Assembly: GCA_934045075.1 (NCBI GenBank)
Contig: OW203724.1
Location: forward strand, 674,501-738,500
Length of the DNA: 64,000 nucleotides
Direction of reading: 5' to 3'
Source of the DNA: Yponomeuta sedellus
Lineage: Eukaryota > Arthropoda > Insecta > Lepidoptera > Yponomeutidae
Below are positions 47,627 through 56,500 of this stretch, one piece after another. Within the stretch, counting starts at the first letter, position 1; every line of letters starts with the position of its first letter. A model generated the notes under the pieces. The model saw nothing but the letters and a program-made list of their open reading frames with translations, was not told where the DNA came from and ran no database searches. The translations under genes were made by a program, and so were the position numbers.

Positions 47627-49110
47627 ATGACTCGGGTCGTTCACCCGGTAGGTATTTGCGGCAGGCAGTACTTGCGGAGGGCTTCTATAGGAAATCGATT
47701 TTCAGTACAAAATGTTCATACAAAGTTGGCCTTGATCAATCGTCAATAACTCGGCCGGCAATTATAAATTTCAAAATGTTTGATTTTTCTCAGGGACCTG
47801 AATATCTACGTGACACGATGCCATTCACAGACGAGCAATTTTTTTCGCCTTTGGCCTCCACCTGTGGTACTAAAGAAACGCATTTTTGTATGAAAATAAC
47901 TATTTCGGGTGAAATTTTTCTATTATAGTGCGTGATTTTCAAACTTTAATGAGTCGATGGCCAACTGGAATGCTACAGCACCTCGGCACTGAGTAGCCGC
48001 TCCCAGCCGAGTAGTAGTTTCGGCCTTTGGCCTTTGTCGGTGGTACTAAAGAAACGCATTTTTGTATGAAAATAACTATTTCGGGTGAAATTTTTCTATT
48101 ATAGTGCGTGATTTTCAAACTTTAATGAGTCGATGGCCAACTGGAATGCCACAGCACCTCGGCACTAAGTAGCCGCTCCCAGCCGAGTAGTAGTTTCGGC
48201 CTTTGGCCTCCGTCGGTGGTACTAAAGAAATGCATTTTTGTATGAAAATAACTATTTCGGGTGAAATTTTTCTATTATAGTGCGTGATTTTCAAACTTTA
48301 ATGAGTCGATGGCCAACTGGAATGCTACAGCACATCGGCACTGAGTAGCCGCTCCCAGCCGAGTAGTAGTTTCGGCCTTTGGCCTTTGTCGGTGGTACTA
48401 AAGAAACGCATTTTTGTATGAAAATAACTATTTCGGGTGAAATTTTTCTATTATAGTGCGTGATTTTCAAACTTTAATGGGTCGATGGCCAACTGGAATG
48501 CCACAGCACCTCGGCGTGGTGACGCCATTCTCAGCCAAGTACTCATTTTGGCGCTTAGCCTCTATCGATGGTACAAAAAAATTAAGATTTTCTACGAAAA
48601 AGATGATTTTCAGTACAAATTTTTTGTAGAAATTCTCCATAGTAAATTTGACACCTTTGAAAGCCAATATCTCGGCCGCCATCTTGAAATGTCAGAATGT
48701 CGGATTTTTCTCATATACCTGGGTCCTTTGACGACACGATGCCGTTTACGGCTGGTCCCTGGCATGCGCCCAGTTGGCTGCCGACTTTTTTGCGTAGAGG
48801 TCGAAAAAAGGCCGATTTTCGGAGGGCTATAGCTCCGGTGGTATTTTGAATTTGGAACGGCCGTCGGCGGAACCGAAAATGGCGTGTCGAAGAAAAGGCC
48901 GGGTGAAAATTTCATCCAAATCGGTCGGTAAACGACAGAGTTAGCACCCTCGCGTAGTGGAACGCGTTCGAAATTCAAAAATCGGCTCCATAGGATGGCC
49001 GTATATCGTACATTCCCTACAACTTTGTCATACATCATTTTCGTCCAACTCGTGCCATTTCCGAGAAAACGTATTATGTTAGATCAGTGAGTATACCGGA
49101 TTGCAGCTTT
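47627..49110. repeat. Satellite module B16 (four monomers), last of array
   Basis: Four monomers. Resembles B13, with private TTTTTTTCGCCTTTGGCC and CAGCACATCGGCAC. Ends in the standard GCTTTATATATA before a longer TA microsatellite. Confidence 0.9.
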
Positions 49111-49113
49111 ATA

Positions 49114-49146
<33 letters not shown>

Positions 49147-49147
49147 A
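49108..49147. repeat. (TA)n microsatellite closing the array
   Basis: About 40 bp of near-pure TA. It separates the last module from unrelated sequence (AAGATCTCTTCCGG). TA-rich DNA thus borders the array on both sides. Confidence 0.9.
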
Positions 49148-49476
49148 AGATCTCTTCCGGTAAAATAACAAATAAGGCATTTTACTGGAATACTTAAAAT
49201 CGCAATCGGTCTTGGTTAATTTTGTGTTCATCAGGTGTAAACGTCCCGATTTTCTCCTGTATGTACTAAACGCCCCAGCTTCGCCAAATATTTACACACA
49301 CTTGACTGCCGAATAGTCAAACGCAATATGCCTTGTTTGTAGATACTATTACTACGAGTCCTCTCTTTTTGCGGCAATGCTGAAGTCACGCTTAGCGCCA
49401 TTACAATAGAAGTTAGTTTGTCCTGTGGTTTTCGCACTGAGCCTCTTAAGCCATTGTACGTAGCAGGGCTGTGAGG
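49148..49476. other. Flank right of array, no gene recognised
   Basis: No satellite sequence. A 68-codon frame on the minus strand (49231-49437) has no recognisable motif and is not called. Confidence 0.5.
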
Positions 49477-49680
49477 TCACTCCAGCCAGCCAATCTCTTT
49501 CCACAGAGCTAGCAGTGCACCAATGTTACTGCTGACCTCCCCAATGGATCCCAGCTTTCCCATGGCGAATGTCCGTTGCACTTTTACGCTCTCACAGTGA
49601 ATGGTCACGTGGGCGGGTGTTTCGTCTTCCTTCAGGCATGATGTTGATGTTCCTGACAAATAAACACTTACATACTAAGG
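49477..49680 (-). pseudogene. Decayed non-LTR retrotransposon C-terminus
   Basis: On the minus strand the frame ending at 49477 reads a zinc-finger-like CLKEDETPAHVTIHC (Cys-x8-His-x4-Cys) and ends in LLALWKEIGWLE. This resembles the C-terminal CCHC and tail region of R1/jockey-type LINE polyproteins, where a C-x2-C is normally followed by EDET, HV and C. The first Cys pair is missing, and a frameshifted AHNALV just upstream may be the preceding conserved segment. It is a fragment of about 60 residues. Confidence 0.45.
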
Positions 49681-50140
49681 CATTATGGGCTGTCGGTCAC
49701 GACATTCAGTGATACGATATTCAGTGTGGCGAGTGGCCGGGCAAGAGAAGAATAGCGTAAGGTGGGAAACAGTAAAAACCATTGGAGAAGACATTTGCCA
49801 GGAAGAGCAATGAACTAAGAGATACTGTATACACCCGCGAACACAGACTAATACGTTACCTACATGAGGATATAAACGCTAATTGATTGATTGAACATAA
49901 TGAGTATACTTTTGATGAATGTGGTCTGAAAGTTTTATAGATAATTAAGTTACGAACATTTCAAATAAATTATATTTTTCTATAATTATTGTTTGTTAAG
50001 TCGTGGGTTCGACTCCCGGCATGTACCAATGATTTTGTTTTCTAAGTTACGTACTGGCATTCGTTAAGTTTGCGTAGCAAATACTATTTACTAACAGTGA
50101 AGGAAAACTTCGTGATGAAACCCGAGTGGCATATACCATA
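49681..50140. other. AT-rich intergenic with tRNA-like box B remnant
   Basis: Mostly featureless. TCGTGGGTTCGACTCCCGGC at 50001 is a pol III box B and T-arm and resembles the one in the intron-1 SINE (56687), so a SINE scrap probably spans about 49990-50080. No box A is visible. Confidence 0.4.
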
Positions 50141-50240
50141 TCTTGGAGTTTGAAATTCGTAATTCGCGGTGGGTGTGCGTGGTAATTAAGCCCATACTCT
50201 CTCACTGAGAGAAGACTTATGCCCCGCGATGGGACGTTTA
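50140..50240 (-). mobile_element. Lepidopteran SINE body fragment
   Basis: The reverse complement reads AGTATGGGCTTAATTACCAC near a GAGAG tract and matches the plus-strand piece at 55120-55240 and, more loosely, 50700-50800. All three begin next to a CACTGCAGGGCA or GTCCCATCGCGGGGCA motif. Confidence 0.55.
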
Positions 50241-50689
50241 CTCAAAAACTTATCAAGTCAGAGTCAGATTGGATCATTCTATGCAGTCATTTTGTCACAA
50301 AACCTCCGATCCGAAATAGGATTGTCATCTGATGATGTCCTCCACAACGATTCCGTTGACGGCGACACCTTGACAATTATAAATTTAGACCCGAGCATCC
50401 GCACGGGCGTGAAACGCAAATCCGAATTTGATTTTAAATGTACGGTCACACTGACGCAATAAAGTTGACCGGTTCCTGCTTTGTTTTATGTATTTTTCTT
50501 TTCCTCTATAATTAGGTATGCCTATGTGGAATTAAGTAAATGTTTTTCTTCTCCTTCATGTTTGCATTCAACCCACCCAACGTGTAAATAAATTTCAAGT
50601 TGACCAATTTCAACAATGCAAGAAATATTGCTTTGGGGCGTTACAATGTTACATTGTGTAACTCGACGCAAGGCTGTGCTGTTAAGCAG
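50241..50689. other. Intergenic, no feature supported
   Basis: A 77-codon plus frame from 50229 and AT-rich sequence. I recognise no domain or repeat. Confidence 0.4.
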
Positions 50690-50957
50690 TCAGTCGCCCA
50701 CACGTCCTACTGCAGGGCAGAGGCCTTCTCTCACAGAGAGAGAGAGAGAAAGTTCGGGCTAAATTACTACGCGTGCCCACTGAGATTTCCTCACGATGTT
50801 TTCCTTCACGGTTAGAGTGTTATTGCTACTATAATTTCACAAATGTACTTAACTTAGATAACAAAGTAATTTAACAAAGTACATGCCCTCACTGGAAATC
50901 GAATCTGAGTCTGTCGCTTCCAAGTCCGTTGTTCTACCACTGGGCTACCGCCGCTAG
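50690..50957 (-). mobile_element. tRNA-derived SINE
   Basis: The minus-strand head (50885-50957) has a degenerate box A (TAGCCCAGTGGTAGAACAAC) and a degenerate box B (CAGATTCGATTTCC). The body continues to TTTCCTCACGATGTTTTCC and a GAGAG tract, ending at a CACGTCCTACTGCAGGGC motif common in lepidopteran interspersed repeats. Similar heads occur at 55600-55690. Confidence 0.6.
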
Positions 50958-51500
50958 CATAACTTCTATTAAATCATTCAAAGCGCTAACATTTTCTGCA
51001 GCACTTATCGTTAACTTAACCATATACAATTAGCAAAAGTAGTTAACTATCGAAGCTCAAGAAACCGTTTTAAACTTCCACTGGTTTTTCTTTATTCATT
51101 AGCAAAATGTACATTGTACATTTCGACTAGTTAAGGCACAACACGGAAAGTTCTGATGTATATTCCATTATACATGGCCTTCGCGTAAATTAGGAACAAA
51201 TAGTCACTTAAAAACTAGATACATGCAGGATATACATAATAATATGTATTTTTAATAAATTATTTTAATGTTTGAAGAAAGTTTTAAGGTTTTAAAATTA
51301 CTCTGTTAGAATTGTGAAGACGTTTTGTAAATTGTAAAGTTCATTAAGCCGCAGTTTTTGCGCTACTTTGAATAAAAATCTTTTGATTTCATTTTATTTG
51401 TTCGCTTGAAGGTAAATAAATATTTTATATTCTATTCTATATTAAGAGAGTATTTTCGGATTGTCACTTTCACCGTCCTGCCGTAAAATCGACTTCCAGG
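50958..51500. other. AT-rich intergenic, nothing recognised
   Basis: Over 500 bp of AT-rich sequence without open frames of note or clear repeats. Confidence 0.5.
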
Positions 51501-51504
51501 CCGG

Positions 51505-51865
51505 CGGTAGAGACCAACCACTGTTTCGTTGGAAGCAATCACTTGAGTTAAGCCACAAACGCGGTCAGGTGCAAGATGAGTGACCGTCCCGTGACTGCCG
51601 CTAGTGGCATTTTTTCCGAGCGCTTCCGTGCTTCGCAAGGCACGCTAAGCCGTTGGTGCTGGCTTTCATGTAATGGCAATCGCTAAGCCCTGTCAGAGGC
51701 CTAATTGGCGGCTTGATAACTTCTGACAGTAAGGCCCGCCACTGTCTTACAAACCTCCACCAACCCAAACTTGGCCCCCGTGGTATAGTATGGCCTAACC
51801 TTCCTGGGGTGCAGGAAGAGGCCAGTGCCCCAGCAGTGAGGACATACCAAGGTTTGATAAATCAG
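51505..51865 (+). mobile_element. SINE with 5S rRNA-like head, copy 2
   Basis: GAGTTAAGCCACAAACGCGG and GTCAGGTGCAAGATGAGTGACC (51545-51590) parallel the 5S rRNA internal control region. The body matches copy 4: TTTCATGTAATGGCAATCG, CTGACAGTAAGGCCCGCCAC, CTTCCT then GCAGGAAGAG, and GTGCCCCAGCAGTGAGGACA. The first ~30 bp are diverged or replaced. Confidence 0.7.
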
Positions 51866-52084
51866 TACTGAGGTTAAAATCGTAGATTTCAAAAATGCGA
51901 AAATGTAATAAGTAAACTAACGTGGTAAAATATAGTGGTTGTGGTAAATTATAGCGTTTATGCCTTGTAGTGTTTAACTTATAGTTTAAATTATAACATA
52001 ACATTTACATACAAGCACATACATTGCTTCTGGCCCCACACTAGGATACCCTGTGTCGTGGGAACCAGAAACAACGACATCACA
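51866..52084. other. Intergenic, probable SINE body
   Basis: AT-rich DNA, then GGCCCCACACTAGGATACCC with GTCGTGGGAACCAG near 52030-52070. This is likely the 3' part of the minus-strand SINE whose head follows. Confidence 0.4.
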
Positions 52085-52192
52085 AACATATAAACATCCA
52101 AGACCTGGGATTTTTTTTGTTCCCAGCCGGGATTCGAACCCGGGACCTCTTGCAGGTAGGCAGATGCACTACCGCTACGCCACAGAGGTCGT
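52085..52192 (-). mobile_element. tRNA-derived SINE head
   Basis: The minus strand reads ACCTCTGTGGCGTAGCGGTA (box A region) then GTCCCGGGTTCGAATCCCGG (box B, perfect T-arm) and GCTGGGAACAAAAAAAATCC. The acceptor ends do not pair as a tRNA, so this is a SINE, not a tRNA gene. Confidence 0.6.
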
Positions 52193-52765
52193 CGTCTTTA
52201 ACAGTGGTCTTTAACTAATGAACGAGTTTTTTTTTCTGAATCCCAAGTAAACAAAGTCACGGGTGCAGTTTGTTGAAAATACCAAGGTTTAACTCGCATT
52301 AGTAAAAACTGCTGCAAGCACTCGAAGTACATTCAAAGTTCTACTGATTATACACTTAGGTGCAAAGTTTTGTTCTTCAATGTTATCCATAACCACTGGT
52401 TCTTGTAGTAAACTACTCAGCAAAGCATGAAATATTATTACGCGTTTATGGTCTTAAACTTATCACTTCTAAGTTTACCTGCGAAGAATCGCCCGGGTTG
52501 ACCGTTTACTCCCCCAGGCTTACTGCTGATAAAAAATAATACTTACATTATTAGTAAAGAAGATAAAATGGATACAAATGATAAACCTGTGTAAGTTTTG
52601 TACCCCTGTAAAAATATTCTACATGTTGTATTTAGTTGTATGTGTTATTTACAGCAAATTATTTAAATGTATAACCAAAAAGTATTAAGAAATATATAAT
52701 ATACATATTTAAGTTTTATAAATAATATATGATTTTAAATTAATCATTTAAATTAAGAAATTAGA
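52193..52765. other. AT-rich intergenic, nothing recognised
   Basis: Low-complexity AT-rich DNA up to the point where the LINE begins. No gene or repeat is supported. Confidence 0.5.
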
Positions 52766-53269
52766 CAACTTACAGACGTGTCGACGGCGAGGCTGGTCTA
52801 TTTTAGTTATTTTCACAGTGTCATGTCGTATGGTTTGTTATTATGGGGACGGGCAGCAGATATAGAAACCATATTTGTCTTGCAAAAAAGAGCAATAAGA
52901 GCTATTTACAACTTAAACAGTAGAGAATCGCTAAGGGAGCGTTTTAAAGAAATAGGCATTCTTACACTGGCTTGCCAATATATATTCGATAATATAATGT
53001 ATGTCCGAAAAAATATAACAATGTTTAAATTAAATAGGGACGTTCATAACGTAAACACAAGGAATAGAAACAAGGTTGCTTGTACTAAATCCCGATTAGC
53101 CAAGGTAGGCACATCATTTGTAGGTTACTGCGTTCGTTTTTACAACAAAATTCCAGAACGTGTTCTATGCTTGTCTGAAAATAAATTTAAAACTTTCATT
53201 AAAAATTCGCTATGTAAAAAGGCATATTATAGAATAGACGACTATATAAACGATCCTAATCCGTGGTAG
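52766..53269 (+). pseudogene. 5'-truncated LINE reverse transcriptase C-terminus
   Basis: About 167 codons stay open to a TAG at 53267. The peptide carries the C-terminal signature of jockey/CR1-group LINE polyproteins: TARLVYFSYFHSVMSYG, LLLWGRAADIETIFVLQKRA, a run starting RAIYNL, then VGYCVRFYNKIPE and KKAYYRIDDY. The endonuclease and catalytic RT palm (YxDD box) are missing, because the element is cut off about two residues after an upstream stop at 52754. It is a typical dead-on-arrival copy, but the remaining frame is intact, so it may be fairly young. Confidence 0.8.
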
Positions 53270-53840
53270 TAAACCAATTCCACCGCGATTTTATTGTTAA
53301 GTATAACTAAGTATAACATATTTTATAATACAAGTGTGTACAGACGACGTGATTGCATATTAATAACTGTATGATACCTTATATAACTGACAAAAACTTA
53401 ACTGCAAGTTTGCTAAAGGTCATTCGAATGGTAGCGTGGTGTTCGGGTCATCTATCTCCCTCCAAAATGGTTGAGACTGATGATGGCTGAGCACTGCGTT
53501 ATGCTCGTGAACGAGTGCTGTTCGTGTGTCTGGCCGCAGCACTTATGTTTTCCCCTATTATTGTGAGACATTTGACTAATGCTTTGGCATTTAGGGTTGT
53601 TAATGGCAATTATGAAATCTTATTAGGTTTACATATGGCAACTGATGTATTTAGTTTTAAGATGATTTGAGAAAAGATGGTCAGAGTGGAGTTTTTTTTT
53701 CCGCTGCCTTTTTCTCCACTACAATACGGCCCGAAGGCGGCGGCTTACACTTTACATTGTACATTGATATTCAGCAAATAGAATGTAAATTCTTTACGTT
53801 GAAATAAAATTATTTGAATTTGAATTTGAATTTTGAAAAA
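53270..53840 (+). mobile_element. LINE 3' UTR and repeat tail
   Basis: Continues from the reverse transcriptase fragment. It contains TACGGCCCGAAGGCGGCGGC and ACATTGATATTCAGCAAATA and ends in GAAATAAAATTATTTGAA followed by (GAATTT)n-like repeats near 53815-53837. A short 3' simple-repeat tail is typical of this LINE group. Confidence 0.7.
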
Positions 53841-53952
53841 TTGAATTTTGAATATAAATTATTATAAGGTATATTAACGACGAGACAGCGAAAAAATTAT
53901 AAAATTTTGCGGAAGACTTTATATATGTATATACATCACAGTCTCTCGTAAA

Positions 53953-54488
53953 CAGGGTGCAGTTTTGAGATGAGTCAGTAAGGGCAGTAAATTTTCCTCA
54001 TTTGAAGACATTTTCACAAGAACTTTATAATTTTGCAACAAACAATCCAGAATTTTCTCAGCGCAAACATAAGAATTACGTGAAGATATTCGAATCGAAC
54101 TCGAAATTTTAAATTAACTTTCGGACTTCTTTTGACTTTTTTTTCAGCCAGCCACCTAAAATAAAAAGTTTGGCCAATGTGGAAATTTAACTTGCTTACC
54201 GAAATGTATGTAAAAGTTTATGGCGATTTCTGTCATTTCTACTCGTAGTACCCAAACCTTAAATGGTGCCATAGAGTCTTTTGATCACCACACAAAAAAG
54301 GATCGATTGGTACAAAAACTTCATTTTGTATTTTTGCATTTTTTTGCTCACTGTTCATTTTCTCCAAAATCTATGAATGCAGTTCATAATATCTTAAAAA
54401 GTTGGGGATGGTCTCCTAGGAATGTTTTCCTGTAACTATAACGAGTAAGGTACCTGCCCTTACTGACCCGTCTCAAAAATCCACCCTG
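53953..54488. mobile_element. 536-bp MITE-like element with 35-bp TIRs
   Basis: Left arm 53953-53987 (begins CAGGGTGCAGTTTTGAGATG) is inverted at 54454-54488 with four mismatches in 35. Both arms end in GTCAGTAAGGGCAG. No transposase domain lies between them; a 71-codon frame inside (54220-54435) is unrecognised. No clear target duplication was found, so the superfamily is undetermined. Confidence 0.65.
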
Positions 54489-55089
54489 TATTTTAATTAC
54501 AAAACCATTTCTTAAGGCAACGCAATAAATACATTGTCACTAGTATATAAAAAAAACATAATAAAACAATGAAATACAACATTATCTCAATCTGGTTTGG
54601 TATGGTTTGAGAAGGCAGTGTAATCGTAGAGAAAAAAATCAGTGTTTATTTATTGTATTACGTATTTATTTATCGTTATGTTATTTATAACTACTCTGGC
54701 GTCATTGGGTCCGGAGGCCCGACTTCTTAAAGAGATTTAAGGAGATCTCGTCGCGCCTAGACGACGCTTCAGGAGATCCGAGGGCTGCACTGGTTCCTAC
54801 TTTGGCCAAAGATTAAGCCTCGCCATAAAGCGAGGCAATCCCCTCCAGCCTTCTCGGTGCTCTACCGACCGACAGCAATCGAGCTCAAATATTTTATTTA
54901 AATTAATTTTAGGTTTAGTTTCATTTTTATACCCTCAATTATGTTTTTTTTTCATTTTTATTGAATAATTAAGTCATTATGATAATAATGATATAAGATG
55001 ATATGTAAATGAGAAATTCAATTCATGCTGGTCTGTCGACTCAACTTGTCCTAAACTCTCCACCCAGCACGTTGTATAGGCTGCTTACG
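54489..55089. other. Intergenic with short hairpin
   Basis: AT-rich except for a GC-richer stretch at 54690-54890. Within it TTGCCTCGCTTTATGGCGAG (reverse complement of 54813-54832) folds as a stem GCCTCGC/GCGAGGC. The stretch may be a repeat, but I cannot name it. Confidence 0.4.
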
Positions 55090-55109
55090 TTAGTTTTTAG
55101 GTAGACTAT

Positions 55110-55245
55110 ACACGTTCCACTGCAGGGCATGTGCCGATGTGGAACGTGAACGTTCTCTCTGAGAGAGAGAGAGTATGGGCTTAATTACCACGCGTGCCCA
55201 CCGCGGATTGGCAATTTCAAGCGCAGAGGTATTTAAACACCTCAG
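55110..55245 (+). mobile_element. Lepidopteran SINE body fragment
   Basis: CCACTGCAGGGCATGTGCCG, a CTCTGAGAGAGAG tract, then AGTATGGGCTTAATTACCAC and GCCCACCGCGGATT. It matches the inverted fragment at 50140-50240. Confidence 0.55.
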
Positions 55246-55539
55246 AGTGCTTAGTGCGAGTTTTTTAACCACTCGATCGCGTTAACGTAAACTCATATTT
55301 CTATGGCATCGAGAAAGCGCCACCTAGCGACAAGTATGGAAATTAAAATTGCTGAGTGCGAGTTGAAATGGTTTACGTTGAGAAGTGAACACGTTTACCA
55401 GCCAAATCACGAATAAACGCGGGTGCGAGTTGTACTGTGACAGCGTTTTGCCAGTTCGAACGGTTAACTTACTCATACTCACTAGGTACTAATACATCCC
55501 CTATCTGGTCGATGTATGTCCGCCTGGGACGACCCTTAC
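55246..55539. other. Intergenic, possibly repetitive
   Basis: Contains duplicated phrases (GTGCGAGTT at several points; AACCACTCGATCGCGTTAAC). No gene is recognised. Confidence 0.35.
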
Positions 55540-55690
55540 CAATCCTTCCACTTACATATAACTTCACAAATGTACATAACTTGGAAAACAAAGTCGACAC
55601 TGGTATATTCCCGCACTAGGAATCGGACCTGGGTCTGTCACTTCCGAGTTCATTGTTCGATCCACTGGACTACAGAGCAGCCCACACTGG
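55540..55690 (-). mobile_element. tRNA-derived SINE head and partial body
   Basis: The minus strand reads CTGTAGTCCAGTGGATCGAA (box A-like), then CCCAGGTCCGATTCCTAGTG (box B). It is followed by GACTTTGTTTTCCAAG and a TGTACATTTGTGAAG tail shared with the SINE at 50690-50957. Confidence 0.55.
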
Positions 55691-55749
55691 ACTACACTGT
55701 GGGCTGCTTATGTTACGCTATCATATCACATGTTATATCACATATATTA

Positions 55750-56015
55750 TATTATAAGCTGTGTGGTGTCGGCCTAGAGAATAGCACCAACCCAATTCTT
55801 GGCGCGGGTGTCGTAAAAGGCGACTAAGGGACACAAACCGGGGGGTGGGCAGCAGCGCCCCCTGCAGTACAATTCCACCGAACTGCGATCCCAACCCGCA
55901 TGCCCAGCGTGGCGATTATGGGCATTACCTCTTATGATAGCACAACGTGGCGGTCTTTAGGGGAGGGCTATGTCCAGCAGTGGACTAGTATAGCCTGACG
56001 ACGACGACGATATTA
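55750..56015 (+). mobile_element. Interspersed repeat with (GAC)n tail, RTE-like 3' end
   Basis: GTGGTGTCGGCCTAGAGAAT, then GTCGTAAAAGGCGACTAAGG, and finally GGCTATGTCCAGCAGTGGAC before GACGACGACGACG. The GTCCAGCAGTGGAC palindrome next to a trinucleotide tail is common at the 3' ends of lepidopteran RTE-type LINEs and related SINEs. The inverse motif occurs at 63611-63670. Confidence 0.5.
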
Positions 56016-56024
56016 TACAATAAT

Positions 56025-56230
56025 ATTATGAAGGCGAAAAATCGTAAGACTGTATGTTTGTTACTTCTTCACGTCTAAACGGCTGGAGAGATTTTAATAA
56101 AATCTGGTATGGAATTAGCTGATACCGCTAAATTAATACAAAGGCTACGTTTTAGTGCGAGAAAATATCTTACTCCCATGGAAAAATCGATAAATCGCGG
56201 GTAACACCGCTGGGCACAGTTAGCACTAAT
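56025..56230 (+). mobile_element. Helitron-like 3' region next to the receptor gene
   Basis: ATTATGAAGGCGAAAAATCG, then TTGTTACTTCTTCACGTCTA, ATTTTAATAAAATCTGGTAT and finally AATCGCGGGTAACACCGCTG. This order and wording match a widespread lepidopteran Helitron-like family whose copies end in a GCGGG hairpin followed by CTAGT. Here the end is degenerate (CACAGTTAGCAC). It stops about 20 bp before the first resolved receptor exon. Confidence 0.5.
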
Positions 56231-56247
56231 ATAGTTGTTTTGTTTAG

Positions 56248-56500
56248 ATCACAGGAAGCATTATCTTTAAACTACATGAAGATAGTGAGAATCGTGTTGC
56301 TTGGGTTCGGCGGGTGGGGAGACGAGGAGTTCGGAAGGAAATCCCCGATCATAGTTCCGATACAGAGAAAGACGGTCGCGCTACAAACCTCTACGATATT
56401 CTTCGGCTCTTTTTACTATTTGTATATCAACTACGAAACACTCGATTTACTCCTCGTGGGCCATGTACTCATTACTGATAGTATGGGCATTCTCATGATG
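56248..56500 (+). CDS. Odorant receptor exon 1 (first resolved)
   Basis: Encodes EALSLNYMKIVRI through two membrane spans (about TSTIFFGSFYYLYINYE and LLVGHVLITDSMGILMM). Donor at 56501 (ATG|GTAAGT), phase 0. The left end follows TTGTTTTGTTTAG, a plausible acceptor; a second AG at 56254 is possible. The first in-frame ATG is at 56276, and the upstream frame stops at 56153 with no other ATG. Confidence 0.8.

Larger units (their letters stand above)
1840..49110. repeat. Composite satellite array of 34 A and B modules
   Basis: About 47 kb of uninterrupted tandem repeat. Module order: A1 A2 A3 B1 A4 B2 A5 A6 A7 A8 B3 B4 B5 A9 A10 B6 B7 B8 A11 B9 A12 B10 A13 B11 A14 B12 A15 B13 A16 B14 B15 A17 A18 B16. 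All modules point the same way. Every A begins CTAGGGGGCGAGCCCCC (A9 has TAGGGGG), every B begins ATGACTCGGGTCGTTCACCC, and every module ends GCTTTATATATA. I count about 65 GC-rich 153-bp monomers in A and 77 AT-richer 176-bp monomers in B. The right ~450 bp of A and B is homologous. Open frames inside are by-products of the repeat and no gene is supported. Confidence 0.95.

Noticed and set aside
1840..49110. CRISPR array or bacterial repeat region
   Set aside because: Repeats are contiguous 153-176-bp monomers without unique spacers, inside a eukaryotic region with spliced genes and retrotransposons.
52766..53269. Host gene
   Set aside because: The peptide has clear LINE reverse transcriptase C-terminal motifs and is followed by a LINE 3' UTR and simple-repeat tail.
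54220..54435. 71-codon frame as a gene
   Set aside because: Lies within a MITE-like element, has no domain and no splice context.
55437..55827. Plus frames upstream of the receptor as its missing N-terminal exon
   Set aside because: They overlap SINE and RTE-like repeats and show no sequence expected before the first membrane span.
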